From: Abyssibius sp040880065
GTDB taxonomy: Bacteria > Pseudomonadota > Alphaproteobacteria > Rhodobacterales > Rhodobacteraceae
Assembly (NCBI GenBank): GCA_040880065.1
Contig: JBBDJE010000060.1
Location: 1-64,000 of the forward strand
DNA length: 64,000 nucleotides
Direction of reading: 5' to 3'
Position 1 is the first letter of the stretch, and each line of letters opens with the position of its first letter. The translations under genes were made by a program, and so were the position numbers. Shown piece after piece: positions 32,820-41,946 of this stretch. Below the pieces are notes generated by a model. The model made no database searches. It worked only from the letters and a program-made list of their open reading frames with translations, and was not told where the DNA came from.

Positions 32820-34730
32820 ATGGCTAAAGTAATCGGCATTGACCTTGGAACCACAAACTCCTGTGTTGCCATCATGGATGGTGCGGCACCGCGCGTTATT
32901 GAAAACTCTGAAGGCGCACGCACCACGCCTTCGATCGTTGCCTTCACCGATGAAGAACGGCTTGTCGGCCAATCGGCCAAGCGCCAGGCTGTCACCAACC
33001 CCACCAACACGATGTTCGCCATCAAGCGCCTGATCGGGCGCCGGTTTGAAGACCCGTTGGTTGAAAAAGACCGCGGCCTCGTGCCTTACGAAATTGTTAA
33101 GGGCGATAATGGCGATGCGTGGGTTGAAGCCCGTGGCGAAAAATATTCGCCCAGCCAGATCTCGGCCTTCATCCTTGGGAAAATGAAGGAAACGGCCGAA
33201 AGCTATTTGGGCGAAACCGTGACCCAGGCCGTTATTACCGTTCCCGCATATTTCAACGACGCCCAGCGCCAGGCCACCAAAGACGCCGGTAAAATCGCCG
33301 GGCTTGAAGTGCTGCGCATTATCAACGAGCCGACCGCGGCTGCGCTGGCTTACGGGCTTGACCGCAAGGAAAGCAAAACCATCGCGGTTTATGACCTTGG
33401 CGGCGGCACGTTCGATATTACCATTCTGGAGATTGACGACGGACTTTTCGAGGTTAAATCGACCAATGGCGACACCTTCCTTGGCGGTGAAGACTTTGAC
33501 ATGCGCATTGTCGAATATCTGGCAGGCGAGTTCAAAAAAGAGAACGGCGTTGACCTGACAAAAGACAAAATGGCGTTGCAGCGTCTGAAAGAAGCCGCCG
33601 AAAAAGCCAAGATCGAGCTGTCTTCCTCCACCCAGACCGAGATCAACCAGCCGTTCATCTCGATGGACCCGAAAACCAGCCAGCCCTTGCACCTTGTGCT
33701 GAAGCTGACCCGCGCCAAGCTGGAAAGCCTTGTGGGTGATCTGATCGCCAAGTCGATGAAACCTTGCCAGGCTGCGTTGAAAGATGCGGGGCTGAGCAAG
33801 GCCGATATCGACGAGGTTGTTCTGGTTGGCGGTATGACCCGTATGCCAAAGGTCATGGAAGAAGTGACCAAATTCTTCGGCAAAGAGCCCAATAAAGGCG
33901 TAAACCCCGACGAGGTTGTGGCGCTGGGTGCGGCTATTCAGGCCGGTGTTTTGCAGGGCGATGTCAAAGACGTTGTGCTGCTGGATGTAACACCGCTTTC
34001 GTTGGGCATTGAAACGCTTGGCGGTGTGTTCACGCGCCTGATCGACCGTAACACCACGATCCCGACGAAGAAGTCTCAGGTTTTCTCGACCGCAGAAGAC
34101 AACCAGAATGCCGTGACCATCCGCTGTTTCCAGGGCGAGCGTGAAATGGCCGCCGACAATAAAATGCTCGGCCAGTTCAACCTTGAACAAATTCCGCCCG
34201 CCCCGCGTGGCTTGCCAAAAATCGAGGTGACGTTTGATATTGATGCCAATGGTATCGTATCGGTGTCGGCCAAAGACCAAGGCACCGGCAAGGAACAGAA
34301 GATCACCATTCAGGCGAGCGGTGGCCTGTCGGATGACGATATCGACAAAATGGTGCGCGAGGCGGAGGAAAACGCCGAAGCCGACAAGGCGCGCAAAGAT
34401 CTGGTCGAGGCACGTAATGCTGCCGAAAGCCTGATCCACGGCACCGAAAAGTCGATCGCCGAGCATGGCGACAAGGTTGATCCGTCAACCGTTGAGGTGA
34501 TCGAACTGTCGATCAAGGCGCTGAAGGAAACGCTTGAAAGCGACGATGCGGAAAAAATCCGCGCGCGCTGTCAGGATGTGACCGAAGCCGCGATGAAGCT
34601 GGGCGAAGCCATCTACAAAGCCCAGGCTGAAGAAGCCGAAGCCGAAGGCAATGCCGCCGGTGAAGGCGCGTCGGGCGATGATGATGTGGTCGACGCCGAT
34701 TTCGAAGACATCGACGGCAAAAAGTCGTGA
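32820..34730 (+). CDS. dnaK: Hsp70 chaperone DnaK
   Basis: 636 residues. It begins AKVIGIDLGTTNSCVAIM, with the ATPase motifs VPAYFNDAQRQATKDA, VYDLGGGTFDITILE and VLVGGMTRMPKV. The substrate-binding domain and the acidic tail ending DDDVVDADFEDIDGKKS complete it. It folds and refolds proteins with DnaJ and GrpE. The AAAGGAAG ribosome site is just before the ATG. It is separated from dnaJ by 65 bp containing a terminator-like hairpin that may reduce dnaJ expression. Confidence 0.97.
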   Translation: MAKVIGIDLGTTNSCVAIMDGAAPRVIENSEGARTTPSIVAFTDEERLVGQSAKRQAVTNPTNTMFAIKRLIGRRFEDPLVEKDRGLVPYEIVKGDNGDAWVEARGEKYSPSQISAFILGKMKETAESYLGETVTQAVITVPAYFNDAQRQATKDAGKIAGLEVLRIINEPTAAALAYGLDRKESKTIAVYDLGGGTFDITILEIDDGLFEVKSTNGDTFLGGEDFDMRIVEYLAGEFKKENGVDLTKDKMALQRLKEAAEKAKIELSSSTQTEINQPFISMDPKTSQPLHLVLKLTRAKLESLVGDLIAKSMKPCQAALKDAGLSKADIDEVVLVGGMTRMPKVMEEVTKFFGKEPNKGVNPDEVVALGAAIQAGVLQGDVKDVVLLDVTPLSLGIETLGGVFTRLIDRNTTIPTKKSQVFSTAEDNQNAVTIRCFQGEREMAADNKMLGQFNLEQIPPAPRGLPKIEVTFDIDANGIVSVSAKDQGTGKEQKITIQASGGLSDDDIDKMVREAEENAEADKARKDLVEARNAAESLIHGTEKSIAEHGDKVDPSTVEVIELSIKALKETLESDDAEKIRARCQDVTEAAMKLGEAIYKAQAEEAEAEGNAAGEGASGDDDVVDADFEDIDGKKS

Positions 34731-34750
34731 ACTAGCGAACAATAGCGAAG

Positions 34751-34774
34751 GGGCTCGCAGCCGCGGGCCCTTTT
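34751..34774 (+). terminator. Hairpin with T-run between dnaK and dnaJ (attenuator)
   Basis: GGGCTCGC (34751-34758) pairs with GCGGGCCC (34763-34770), allowing one G-U pair, around an AGCC loop; TTTT follows. The shape is that of an intrinsic terminator. As dnaJ starts only 21 bases later with no promoter seen between, it probably acts as a partial terminator that lowers the amount of DnaJ relative to DnaK. Confidence 0.7.
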
Positions 34775-34795
34775 GCATTGAGCGGGAATATCCCA

Positions 34796-35962
34796 ATGGC
34801 AAAACGTGACTATTATGATGTGTTGGGGGCAACAAAGGGTGCCTCGGCAGATGAGTTGAAAAAAGCCTTTCGCAAGAAGGTGAAAGAGCTGCACCCCGAC
34901 CAGAATCAGGACAATCCCAATGCCGAGGCGCAGTTCAAGGATGTGAACGAAGCCTATGACATTCTGAAAGACACAAATAAACGCGCCGCCTATGACCGGT
35001 TTGGCCATGCGGCATTCGAAGGCGGCACGGGTGCGAGCGCGGGCGGCGGCGGGTTCCACCCCGGCGCACGTCAGGGCGGCGGTGATTTCACTTCGGCCTT
35101 TTCCGATGTGTTCGACGATTTGTTCGGTGACTTCATGGGCGGTGGTGGCCGGCGCAATGCCGGGCCGCGCGGCGCTGCGCGTGGTGCCGATTTGCGTTAC
35201 AATCTGCGCGTATCGCTGGAAGACGCCTATCACGGCAAAGCGGCGACAATCACCGTGCCCGGCTCTACCGCATGCGAAAAATGCAACGGCACGGGTGCTG
35301 AAGGCGGGGCCGAGCCAACCACATGCCCGACCTGTTCGGGCATGGGCAAGGTACGTGCCCAGCAGGGGTTTTTCACGGTCGAACGCACCTGCCCCACCTG
35401 TTCGGGGCGCGGTCAGGTTATCAAGAACCCCTGCGGTGCATGTGCCGGTGCCGGGCGCGTGCAGCGCGATCGCACGCTCTCGGTCAACGTGCCCTCGGGC
35501 GTTGAAACCGGCACGCGCATTCGCCTCGCTGGCGAGGGCGAGGCTGGTTTGCGCGGCGGACCTCCGGGGGATTTGTATATCTTTATCGAGGTGCGCGAGC
35601 ACGGCATTTTCCAGCGCGACGGGCAGAACCTTTACTGCCGCATTCCGGTTGCCATGGCGACAGCGGCACTGGGCGGCAAGATAGAAGCCCCTACGCTGGA
35701 TGGTGGCCGTTCGCGCGTTGACGTGCCCGCCGGTGTGCAAAGCGGCAAGCAGTTGCGCCTGCGCGGCAAGGGTATGCCGGCGCTGCGCGGCAGCCAGTTT
35801 GGCGATATGTATATCGAACTGGCCGTTGAAACGCCGGTGAACCTCACAGCCCGCCAGCGCGAATTGCTGCGCGAATTTGAAGAGCTTTCCAAGGATAACA
35901 ACCCCGAAGGCAGCGACTTCTTTTCACGCGTGCGCAAATTCTGGGACGGGATGAAAGGCTAG
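34796..35962 (+). CDS. dnaJ: Hsp40 co-chaperone DnaJ
   Basis: 388 residues from ATG 34796 (AKRDYYDVLGATKGAS); the in-frame ATG six codons earlier lies in the post-terminator leader. The J domain has HPD at 33-35, a Gly/Phe-rich part follows, and the zinc domain has four CxxCxGxG repeats (CEKCNGTG, CPTCSGMG, CPTCSGRG, CGACAGAG). The C-terminal substrate domains are present. It delivers substrates to DnaK and stimulates its ATPase. Confidence 0.96.
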   Translation: MAKRDYYDVLGATKGASADELKKAFRKKVKELHPDQNQDNPNAEAQFKDVNEAYDILKDTNKRAAYDRFGHAAFEGGTGASAGGGGFHPGARQGGGDFTSAFSDVFDDLFGDFMGGGGRRNAGPRGAARGADLRYNLRVSLEDAYHGKAATITVPGSTACEKCNGTGAEGGAEPTTCPTCSGMGKVRAQQGFFTVERTCPTCSGRGQVIKNPCGACAGAGRVQRDRTLSVNVPSGVETGTRIRLAGEGEAGLRGGPPGDLYIFIEVREHGIFQRDGQNLYCRIPVAMATAALGGKIEAPTLDGGRSRVDVPAGVQSGKQLRLRGKGMPALRGSQFGDMYIELAVETPVNLTARQRELLREFEELSKDNNPEGSDFFSRVRKFWDGMKG

Positions 35963-35966
35963 CGCC

Positions 35967-36007
35967 TCAAGCCCAGCCCGCCTTGCCCAGCCCGCGTTGC
36001 CCAGCCT
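35967..36007. repeat. Short G+C-rich tandem repeat after dnaJ
   Basis: About three imperfect 14-bp units built on TTGCCCAGCCCGC occupy the convergent gap between dnaJ and the thioredoxin gene. There is no hairpin with a T-run, and no copy of the hairpin repeat found in other convergent gaps. Confidence 0.5.
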
Positions 36008-36017
36008 GAAAGCGTGT

Positions 36018-36434
36018 TCAGGCCGTCGCAGCGAGGCCCGCATCAAGCAATGCACGAATGTCATTGGCGCGGGTTTGGGCGACAAGGCGGCCAAGCTCGG
36101 CATCGCCCTTTAGCACCAGCAAGGTTGAGCGGCGTGGGATGTTGCGGCTGGTTGTCACCGCGTGGCGCCGGTATTCATCCCAATCAACGCGCACAAATTT
36201 CATTGCAGCGGCATAGGCCGGGTTCGCATCGGTGAGCTGCTCGATCACGCGGCTTTGTGTGCGGCAGGTAGAACACCATGTGGCGTGGTAATCAACAAAC
36301 ACCACCTCGCCCGCGGCCAGATACGCCGCAATCATCCCCGGTCGATAGGCTTCAAACCCTGCACCCGCTGCCTGTAGCCAGGACGGGATAGCGAGGGACA
36401 CTGCCCCCAGCCCGATAAAGTTACGTCTGTCCAT
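36018..36434 (-). CDS. Exported thioredoxin-like protein partnered with CcdA
   Basis: 138 residues. The N-terminus MDRRNFIGLGAVSLAIPSW is a Tat-type signal with R3-R4. The thioredoxin active site is WCSTC in VDYHATWCSTCRTQS. It follows the CcdA-like gene by 9 bp in the same direction. DsbD is built from a CcdA-type membrane domain and a thioredoxin domain; here the parts are separate genes. It probably receives electrons from CcdA and reduces disulfides in the periplasm, for example for cytochrome c maturation. Export through Tat is inferred from the motif. Confidence 0.8.
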   Translation of the reverse strand: MDRRNFIGLGAVSLAIPSWLQAAGAGFEAYRPGMIAAYLAAGEVVFVDYHATWCSTCRTQSRVIEQLTDANPAYAAAMKFVRVDWDEYRRHAVTTSRNIPRRSTLLVLKGDAELGRLVAQTRANDIRALLDAGLAATA

Positions 36435-36443
36435 GATTTCTCC

Positions 36444-37157
36444 TTACAGAATGGTTGAAAAGTCGACGAGCCAATGCGGCAGCGTATCAAGCAGCCAGAT
36501 CTCTGCCATGCGCAGCGCGCCGGTGAGTATGGCAAGGCCGACAAGCAGCAGGCTTGCACCCATAATCCAGCGCCCCCGCCGCCCGGCCCTGCGCAGCCCG
36601 TCTGAAGGGCGGCGTTGCAGGCCACGGCTGCCATAGGCCAGCCCAAGCATCACAACCGAAACCCCGATGCCAAAGGCAAGCATGATCAACGCTGCCCGCC
36701 CGAGGGTTTCGCCACCATAGGCGAGCGCGATGGCGCTGCCCAAAGTTGGCCCCACGCAGGGCCCCCAGACAGCGCCAAGCAAGCTGCCGGTCAGAAACTG
36801 GCCAAGGTTGCCGCGCGGGGTGATCGCGCCGATCTGCCGGTCGGCGCTGCGCGCCAGCGGTGCTGTAGCCAGTGCAAAGCCGCGTGAAAAGGCGGGCACA
36901 AGCAGGATAAGGCCGAATGCTACCATCAGCATAGCGGCGATGGTTTGCACATGGGTCTCGTCAAAGCCGAGCCTTTGGCCAAGCGTTGCCAGCAGCAGCC
37001 CCACCGCGACAAATGACAGGCAAAGCCCGAGGGTTAGCGCAAGCGGGCCATAGCGGTTTGACGCCTGCGCCGACCCCAGAACCACGGGCAGCAGCGGCAA
37101 CACACAGGGGTTGATGAGGGTCAGCGCCCCGGCGGCAAAGGCAAATAGAAACTCCAT
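36444..37157 (-). CDS. CcdA-like thiol:disulfide electron transporter
   Basis: 237 residues, mostly hydrophobic, with about six helices. The N-terminal sequence AGALTLINPCVLPLLPVVLGS has the helix-1 cysteine of the CcdA/DsbD family, and the GAVWGPCVGPTLGSAIALAYG segment carries the second. Together these shuttle electrons from cytoplasmic thioredoxin across the inner membrane. The partner is the exported thioredoxin encoded next. Confidence 0.9.
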   Translation of the reverse strand: MEFLFAFAAGALTLINPCVLPLLPVVLGSAQASNRYGPLALTLGLCLSFVAVGLLLATLGQRLGFDETHVQTIAAMLMVAFGLILLVPAFSRGFALATAPLARSADRQIGAITPRGNLGQFLTGSLLGAVWGPCVGPTLGSAIALAYGGETLGRAALIMLAFGIGVSVVMLGLAYGSRGLQRRPSDGLRRAGRRGRWIMGASLLLVGLAILTGALRMAEIWLLDTLPHWLVDFSTIL

Positions 37158-37203
37158 GCTGCAAACTAGGCAGACGGCGCGGGGCTGTCACTTGAACTTA
37201 TCG

Positions 37204-38088
37204 TTAGCCTTGCGCGCGGCGCCTGCTGTTCTGGCGGCTGACCTGCACGGCCAGAATGCCGGCGGAAATGACCAATACGCCCAAAGCATCGCGCAGGCTG
37301 ACATGTTCATTGAGCATGAGAAACGCCACCAACACCCCCAAAAACGGGTTCAGAAAGTGGAAGGTTGCCGCCCGCGTGGCGCCAATACGGTTGACCAGCG
37401 CGAACCAGATGATTGTGGCCAACAGGCCGGGAACGAATGTCATATAGACAAAGGCCAGCGCCAATGGCAGCGAAGGCGTTACAACCCATGTTTCAAACAG
37501 CAGCGATACGGGGAAAAGAAAGCCCGCCCCGGCAAGCATTTGCAAGCCCACAACCATCAGCACATTGCCGGAGCTTTTGGTGGCGCGCATCAGCAATGTG
37601 GCGGTGGTAAGTGCGGCCAGGCCCACAACGCATAAAAGCACACCGGTAAGATCAACCCCGCCTTGTAACCGCGCCGCCATGATGATCAGCACGCCCACCA
37701 GCCCCGCGCAGAGCCCGATTATACCAAGCGGGCTTAGCTTTTCACGAAACAGCACCCAGCTGGTCGCGGCCACGGCAATTGGCAGCATCGAGGCGATAAT
37801 TGCAGCTAAACCGGCCTCGATTTTCTGCATGGCCAGAAAGTTCAGGCCCAGATAGATGCCGTTTTGAAAAATCCCGAACAGGATGATGGAGATCCATTGC
37901 GCCCGGCCAAGCCGCAGGCGCTGGCCCAACAGCCAGGCAAGCCCGACAGCAATAGCACCAGCAATAAGGAACCGCACGCTGAGCATAAGAAAGGGCGGGG
38001 CATATTGAACGGCGATACGCGCGGCAGTAAAGGCGCTGGACCATAAAACAGCAAATGTGAGCCCAAGGCCAAGCGCACGAATATCCAT
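37204..38088 (-). CDS. DMT-superfamily (EamA) transporter
   Basis: 294 residues from ATG 38088, preceded by GGGGTTGAT; the longer frame to 38145 adds a charged, unlikely N-terminus. Ten hydrophobic segments in two EamA halves (LGLTFAVLWSSAFTAARIA; FLNPFLGVLVAFLMLNEHVS). Family members export amino acids or metabolites by drug/metabolite transport. Substrate unknown. It lies 46 bp downstream of the ccdA-like gene start but is a separate unit by function. Confidence 0.85.
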   Translation of the reverse strand: MDIRALGLGLTFAVLWSSAFTAARIAVQYAPPFLMLSVRFLIAGAIAVGLAWLLGQRLRLGRAQWISIILFGIFQNGIYLGLNFLAMQKIEAGLAAIIASMLPIAVAATSWVLFREKLSPLGIIGLCAGLVGVLIIMAARLQGGVDLTGVLLCVVGLAALTTATLLMRATKSSGNVLMVVGLQMLAGAGFLFPVSLLFETWVVTPSLPLALAFVYMTFVPGLLATIIWFALVNRIGATRAATFHFLNPFLGVLVAFLMLNEHVSLRDALGVLVISAGILAVQVSRQNSRRRAQG

Positions 38089-38160
38089 ATCAACCCCAAA
38101 GAAAACAGGCCGCCCAAGGGCGACCCGATAAACACATGGCCGCAATGGGGCCGGGCTGAT

Positions 38161-38460
38161 TTAGCCGTTGATCATGTCTTTCAGTGCCTTGGCGATGGTC
38201 ACTTTGGCCACGCGGTCGGCAGGCTTTTGCATCTGCTCGCCCGTGGCGGGGTTGCGCACCATCCGCTCGGGGCGGGCGCGACAAGCGAATTTACCTAGAC
38301 CGGGGAGTGTTACGGCGCCGCCTGCGGCCATTTCGCTGGAAACGATGTTGGCAAGGGCATCAAGCGAGCGGTTTGCGCTGGCTTTGTCGCTACCGGTTGC
38401 TTCGGCGAGTGCGGCGACAAGCTGTGTCTTGGTCATCGGCTTCTGGGTCATTTTTTCCAT
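38161..38460 (-). CDS. HU-family DNA-binding protein
   Basis: 99 residues, or 96 if it starts at the second ATG (MTQKPMTKTQLV), which has GGA close before it. The HU/IHF fold is seen in LVAALAEATGSDKASANRSLD, GAVTLPGLGKFACRARPER and the DNA-grip arm RNPATGEQMQKPA. HU bends and compacts DNA. The arm keeps the RNPxTG motif that contacts the minor groove. An A+T-rich stretch at 38500-38560 is probably its promoter. Confidence 0.9.
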   Translation of the reverse strand: MEKMTQKPMTKTQLVAALAEATGSDKASANRSLDALANIVSSEMAAGGAVTLPGLGKFACRARPERMVRNPATGEQMQKPADRVAKVTIAKALKDMING

Positions 38461-38581
38461 CCCTGTTTCTTGCGTTTCTTCTGGCCAATTGCCCGAAGGT
38501 TATAAGCTGGCATAGGCCAAGTTGAATATTGAACTCAATAAGCAATATGTTCGATGCCGCAGTTTTGCCGTATTTTCTGCG

Positions 38582-40072
38582 CTAAAGAAAGGCTGTTTCT
38601 TCAAAAGAGCGCAATTTCCGGCTGTGTAGCCGCTCCAGCGGCATGTCGCGCAGGCTTTCCAAAGCACGAATGCCAATTTGCAAGTGTTGTGCCACCTGGC
38701 TTTTGTAAAACGCTGTTGCCATGCCCGGAAGCTTGAGTTCGCCATGCAGCGGCTTGTCGGAAACGCATAAAAGCGTGCCATAAGGCACCCGAAACCGAAA
38801 GCCGTTGGCGGCGATGGTTGCACTTTCCATATCCAGCGCAATGGCGCGGGATTGTGAAAGCCGCTGCACGGGGCCGGATTGGTCGCGCAACTCCCAGTTG
38901 CGATTGTCAATCGTCGCCACGGTGCCGGTGCGCATAATGCGCTTCAGCTCATAGCCCGAATAATTGGTGACCGTGGCCACGGCCTGTTGCAGCGCGACCT
39001 GCACCTCGGCCAAAGCGGGAATGGGCACCCATGTGGGCAGATCGTCGTCCAGCACATGGTCTTCGCGTACATAGGCATGGGCCAGCACATAATCGCCAAG
39101 GCTTTGCGAATTGCGCAAGCCCGCACAATGGCCCAGCATTAACCAGACATGCGGGCGCAGCACGGCCACGTGGTCGGTGATGGTTTTGGCATTTGATGGC
39201 CCAACCCCGATATTGATCATGGTTATGCCGTTCCCGTCGGCCCGCGTAAGGTGATAGGTGGGCATTTGCGGCAGCTTGGCAGTCAACTCCCCCGCAACAC
39301 CGGCGCTTGTGGTGACGCGGTTGCCCGGCTCAACCAGTGCCACATAACCGCTTTCGGGGTTGGCAACCTGTGCCTGAGCATAGGCGAGAAACTCCTCCAT
39401 ATAGAACTGGTAGTTGGTGAACAACACATGGTTTTGAAAATGTGCGGGGCTGGTGGCCGTATAATGGCTGAGCCGCGCGAGCGAATAGTCTATCCGCTGG
39501 GCGGTAAAAGGGGCGAGCGCGCGAAACCCGTCGGGGCGCAGGCCGCCATTGCCATTGACGATATGATCATCGGTCGTATCAAGGTCGGGCACGTCAAACA
39601 CATCGCGCAACGGGCGCTGCAAACGGTCCTCGATCGAGCCTTCGACATGCGTGCCTTCAAGCATGGCAAAATGCAGCGGAATAGGTGTGTCTGAATCTGA
39701 AACCGTAAGCGGGACGCCGTGGTTTTGCAGCAAAAGACCCAGTTGCATGTTCAGGTATTTTGAAAACAGATCGGGCCGGGTGATGGTGGTGCTATAGCGC
39801 CCTGGATCGGCCACATGGCCATAAGACAGCCGCGAATCCACCTTGGCATAGCTCGATGTTTCAATGCTGACCTGCGGATAGAAGGCGCGAAAGCGGGCCG
39901 AAGCCTCGCCCGACCCCATGACCGCGCCAAAACGGTCGCGCAGAAATTCTGTTGCGCTCTGGTAACGCGCGATCAGATCCTCGACCGCACTTTCGGCGGT
40001 GCTGTGCAGTCTTGCCGCCACTGTGGGCGGTTGTTCGACCGACAGGCCGATCAGGCGGGAATTCATTTTCAT
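38582..40072 (-). CDS. amn: AMP nucleosidase
   Basis: 496 residues, the length of bacterial AMP nucleosidase. An N-terminal Amn-specific domain (about 1-175) precedes the nucleoside-phosphorylase-like core (ITMINIGVGPSNAKTITDHV, HVWLMLGHCAGLRNSQSLG, ALDMESATIAANGFRF). It splits AMP to adenine and ribose 5-phosphate. The start overlaps the adenine deaminase stop (40069-40072), and the deaminase gene is transcribed first in the same direction, giving an AMP to adenine to hypoxanthine route. Confidence 0.93.
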   Translation of the reverse strand: MKMNSRLIGLSVEQPPTVAARLHSTAESAVEDLIARYQSATEFLRDRFGAVMGSGEASARFRAFYPQVSIETSSYAKVDSRLSYGHVADPGRYSTTITRPDLFSKYLNMQLGLLLQNHGVPLTVSDSDTPIPLHFAMLEGTHVEGSIEDRLQRPLRDVFDVPDLDTTDDHIVNGNGGLRPDGFRALAPFTAQRIDYSLARLSHYTATSPAHFQNHVLFTNYQFYMEEFLAYAQAQVANPESGYVALVEPGNRVTTSAGVAGELTAKLPQMPTYHLTRADGNGITMINIGVGPSNAKTITDHVAVLRPHVWLMLGHCAGLRNSQSLGDYVLAHAYVREDHVLDDDLPTWVPIPALAEVQVALQQAVATVTNYSGYELKRIMRTGTVATIDNRNWELRDQSGPVQRLSQSRAIALDMESATIAANGFRFRVPYGTLLCVSDKPLHGELKLPGMATAFYKSQVAQHLQIGIRALESLRDMPLERLHSRKLRSFEETAFL

Positions 40073-41892
40073 TGGGTTTCCGTAAATAAGTCGACTTTGC
40101 TGAAGGTGGTCACATCTATCAGCCCTAAATCAGAAATGCGTAAACTCGGGATGACAACAAGCGCCAGCAGCGAGTGTTGCATATAAGCATTGTTGAGCGT
40201 GCAGCCACATTCCCCCATGGCGGCGACCATTTTATCGGCTGCGGCGGCAACCTCGGCGGCAGGCGCGTCTGACATCAGCCCAGCAATGGGTAGCGACACG
40301 GTGGCCAGTTCGCGCCCTTCGGCCCATACGGTAACACCGCCGCCGATTGCGCCCAAATGGTTGGCGGCGGCGGCCATATCAGCTTTGGAGGTGCCAACCA
40401 CAATCATCTGGTGGCTGTCATGCGCCACGCTCGAGGCGACCGCGCAGGGCCGCTTGTAGCCAAAGCCCGATACAAACGCATTGGTCACAGCACCCGTGCC
40501 CTTGTGGCGCTCAACCACGGCGATCTGGCAAACATCCTGCGCCGGATCGCTGTTCACCAGCCCGAAATCATCAACCCCCAGCCGCGCGCTCAGCGCCTTG
40601 GTCGGGGCCTGATTTTCAACAACGCCAATCACCCGTGCGGTAACACCCCGCGCACCGGTTGGTGCCTTGATGTCAAAGTCATCTACCGCCAAAACCTTGC
40701 CCATACGCACGGTTTCGCGCGTGTCTTGCGGCCAGACATAATCGGGCATCGGGGCGAGCATGCTACCAGCCTCGGCAATAACAACCCCGCGCGCAATGAC
40801 CGTTTCGACCGGAAAGTCGTGCAAATCCGAGGTCAGGACCATATCGGCGCGGCGACCGGGCGCAATGCTGCCAAGCTCGCGCTCCAGCCCGAAATGCGTG
40901 GCGGTGTTGATCGTGCACATCTGCAGCGCGACAAGCGGGTCGCAGCCGCATTCAATGGCATGGCGCAGCACGCGGTTCATATGGCCATCATTCACCAGCG
41001 TGCCGGAATGGCAATCATCGGTGCAGAGGATGAAATTGCGGCTGTCCAGCCCCTTTTCGGTAATCGCGGTGATCTGGCTTTCAATGTCATACCATGCCGA
41101 GCCAAGCCGCATCATCGCGCGCATGCCAAGGCGCACGCGGGCAATGGCATCGGCCTCGCAGGTGCCCTCATGGTCATCGGCTGGTCCGGCGGCAGCATAG
41201 GCGTGCAGCCCGTTCAGATCGGGGCTGGCATAATGACCGCCTACGGTTTTACCGGCGCGCTGGGTTGCTGCAATTTCGGCCAGCATCTTCGGGTCTTCTC
41301 CCATAACGCCGGGGAAGTTCATCATCTCGCCCAGCCCGATGATATTGGGCCAGCGCATCGCCTCGGCCACATCTTCGGGGGAAATTTCGGCACCCGTTGT
41401 TTCCAGCCCCGGCGCAGAAGGCACGCAGCTTGGCATTTGCACGAAGACCGAAACCGGCTGGTCGAGCGCTTCATCATGCATATGGCGCACGCCGGGCAGG
41501 CCCAGAACATTGGCCACCTCATGCGGGTCGACAAACATGGTGGTTGTGCCGTGCGGGGCAACAGCGCGCACGAATTCGGTCACCGTCAGCATGCCGCTTT
41601 CAATATGCATATGCGCATCGCACAGGCCGGGCACCATGTAACGGCCATTGGCCTTTATCACCGTTGTGTCTGGCCCGATCATGGCGCTGGCATCGGGGCC
41701 GCAATAGGCGAAGCGGCCGGATTTTATGGCAATATCGGTGTTTTCAAGGATTTCGCGGCTATGGACATTTACCCATTTGCCGCCACGAATAACCATATCG
41801 GCAGGCGCGCGCCCGGCTGCAACCGCGATCAATTCTGCGGCAACATCGGGCCATGAAGGGAGTGCAAAACGTGTCATGACCAAAGGTGCCAT
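40069..41892 (-). CDS. ade: Adenine deaminase
   Basis: 607 residues, or 602 from the second ATG at 41877; neither start has a strong ribosome site. The metal-dependent amidohydrolase motif is GLCDAHMHIESGML, followed by GTTTMFVDPHEVANVLG, and ILCTDDCHSGTL with its aspartate. It deaminates adenine to hypoxanthine with loss of ammonia. Overlap with amn shows one operon for purine salvage or nitrogen recovery from AMP. Confidence 0.93.
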   Translation of the reverse strand: MAPLVMTRFALPSWPDVAAELIAVAAGRAPADMVIRGGKWVNVHSREILENTDIAIKSGRFAYCGPDASAMIGPDTTVIKANGRYMVPGLCDAHMHIESGMLTVTEFVRAVAPHGTTTMFVDPHEVANVLGLPGVRHMHDEALDQPVSVFVQMPSCVPSAPGLETTGAEISPEDVAEAMRWPNIIGLGEMMNFPGVMGEDPKMLAEIAATQRAGKTVGGHYASPDLNGLHAYAAAGPADDHEGTCEADAIARVRLGMRAMMRLGSAWYDIESQITAITEKGLDSRNFILCTDDCHSGTLVNDGHMNRVLRHAIECGCDPLVALQMCTINTATHFGLERELGSIAPGRRADMVLTSDLHDFPVETVIARGVVIAEAGSMLAPMPDYVWPQDTRETVRMGKVLAVDDFDIKAPTGARGVTARVIGVVENQAPTKALSARLGVDDFGLVNSDPAQDVCQIAVVERHKGTGAVTNAFVSGFGYKRPCAVASSVAHDSHQMIVVGTSKADMAAAANHLGAIGGGVTVWAEGRELATVSLPIAGLMSDAPAAEVAAAADKMVAAMGECGCTLNNAYMQHSLLALVVIPSLRISDLGLIDVTTFSKVDLFTETQ

Positions 41893-41946
41893 GGGGTGAA
41901 AATTTGATCAAGGGGTCAAATTTGCAATCATCCTGCCGCGCGCCGC

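Noticed and set aside
32703..34466. A 587-residue minus-strand open frame
   Set aside because: It lies fully across dnaK and shows no protein family pattern; a typical G+C-rich shadow.
35967..36007. CRISPR array or terminator after dnaJ
   Set aside because: Only three short imperfect units without spacers and no stem with T-run.
40357..41856. A 499-residue plus-strand open frame
   Set aside because: Antisense to adenine deaminase; composition is that of a mirrored frame.
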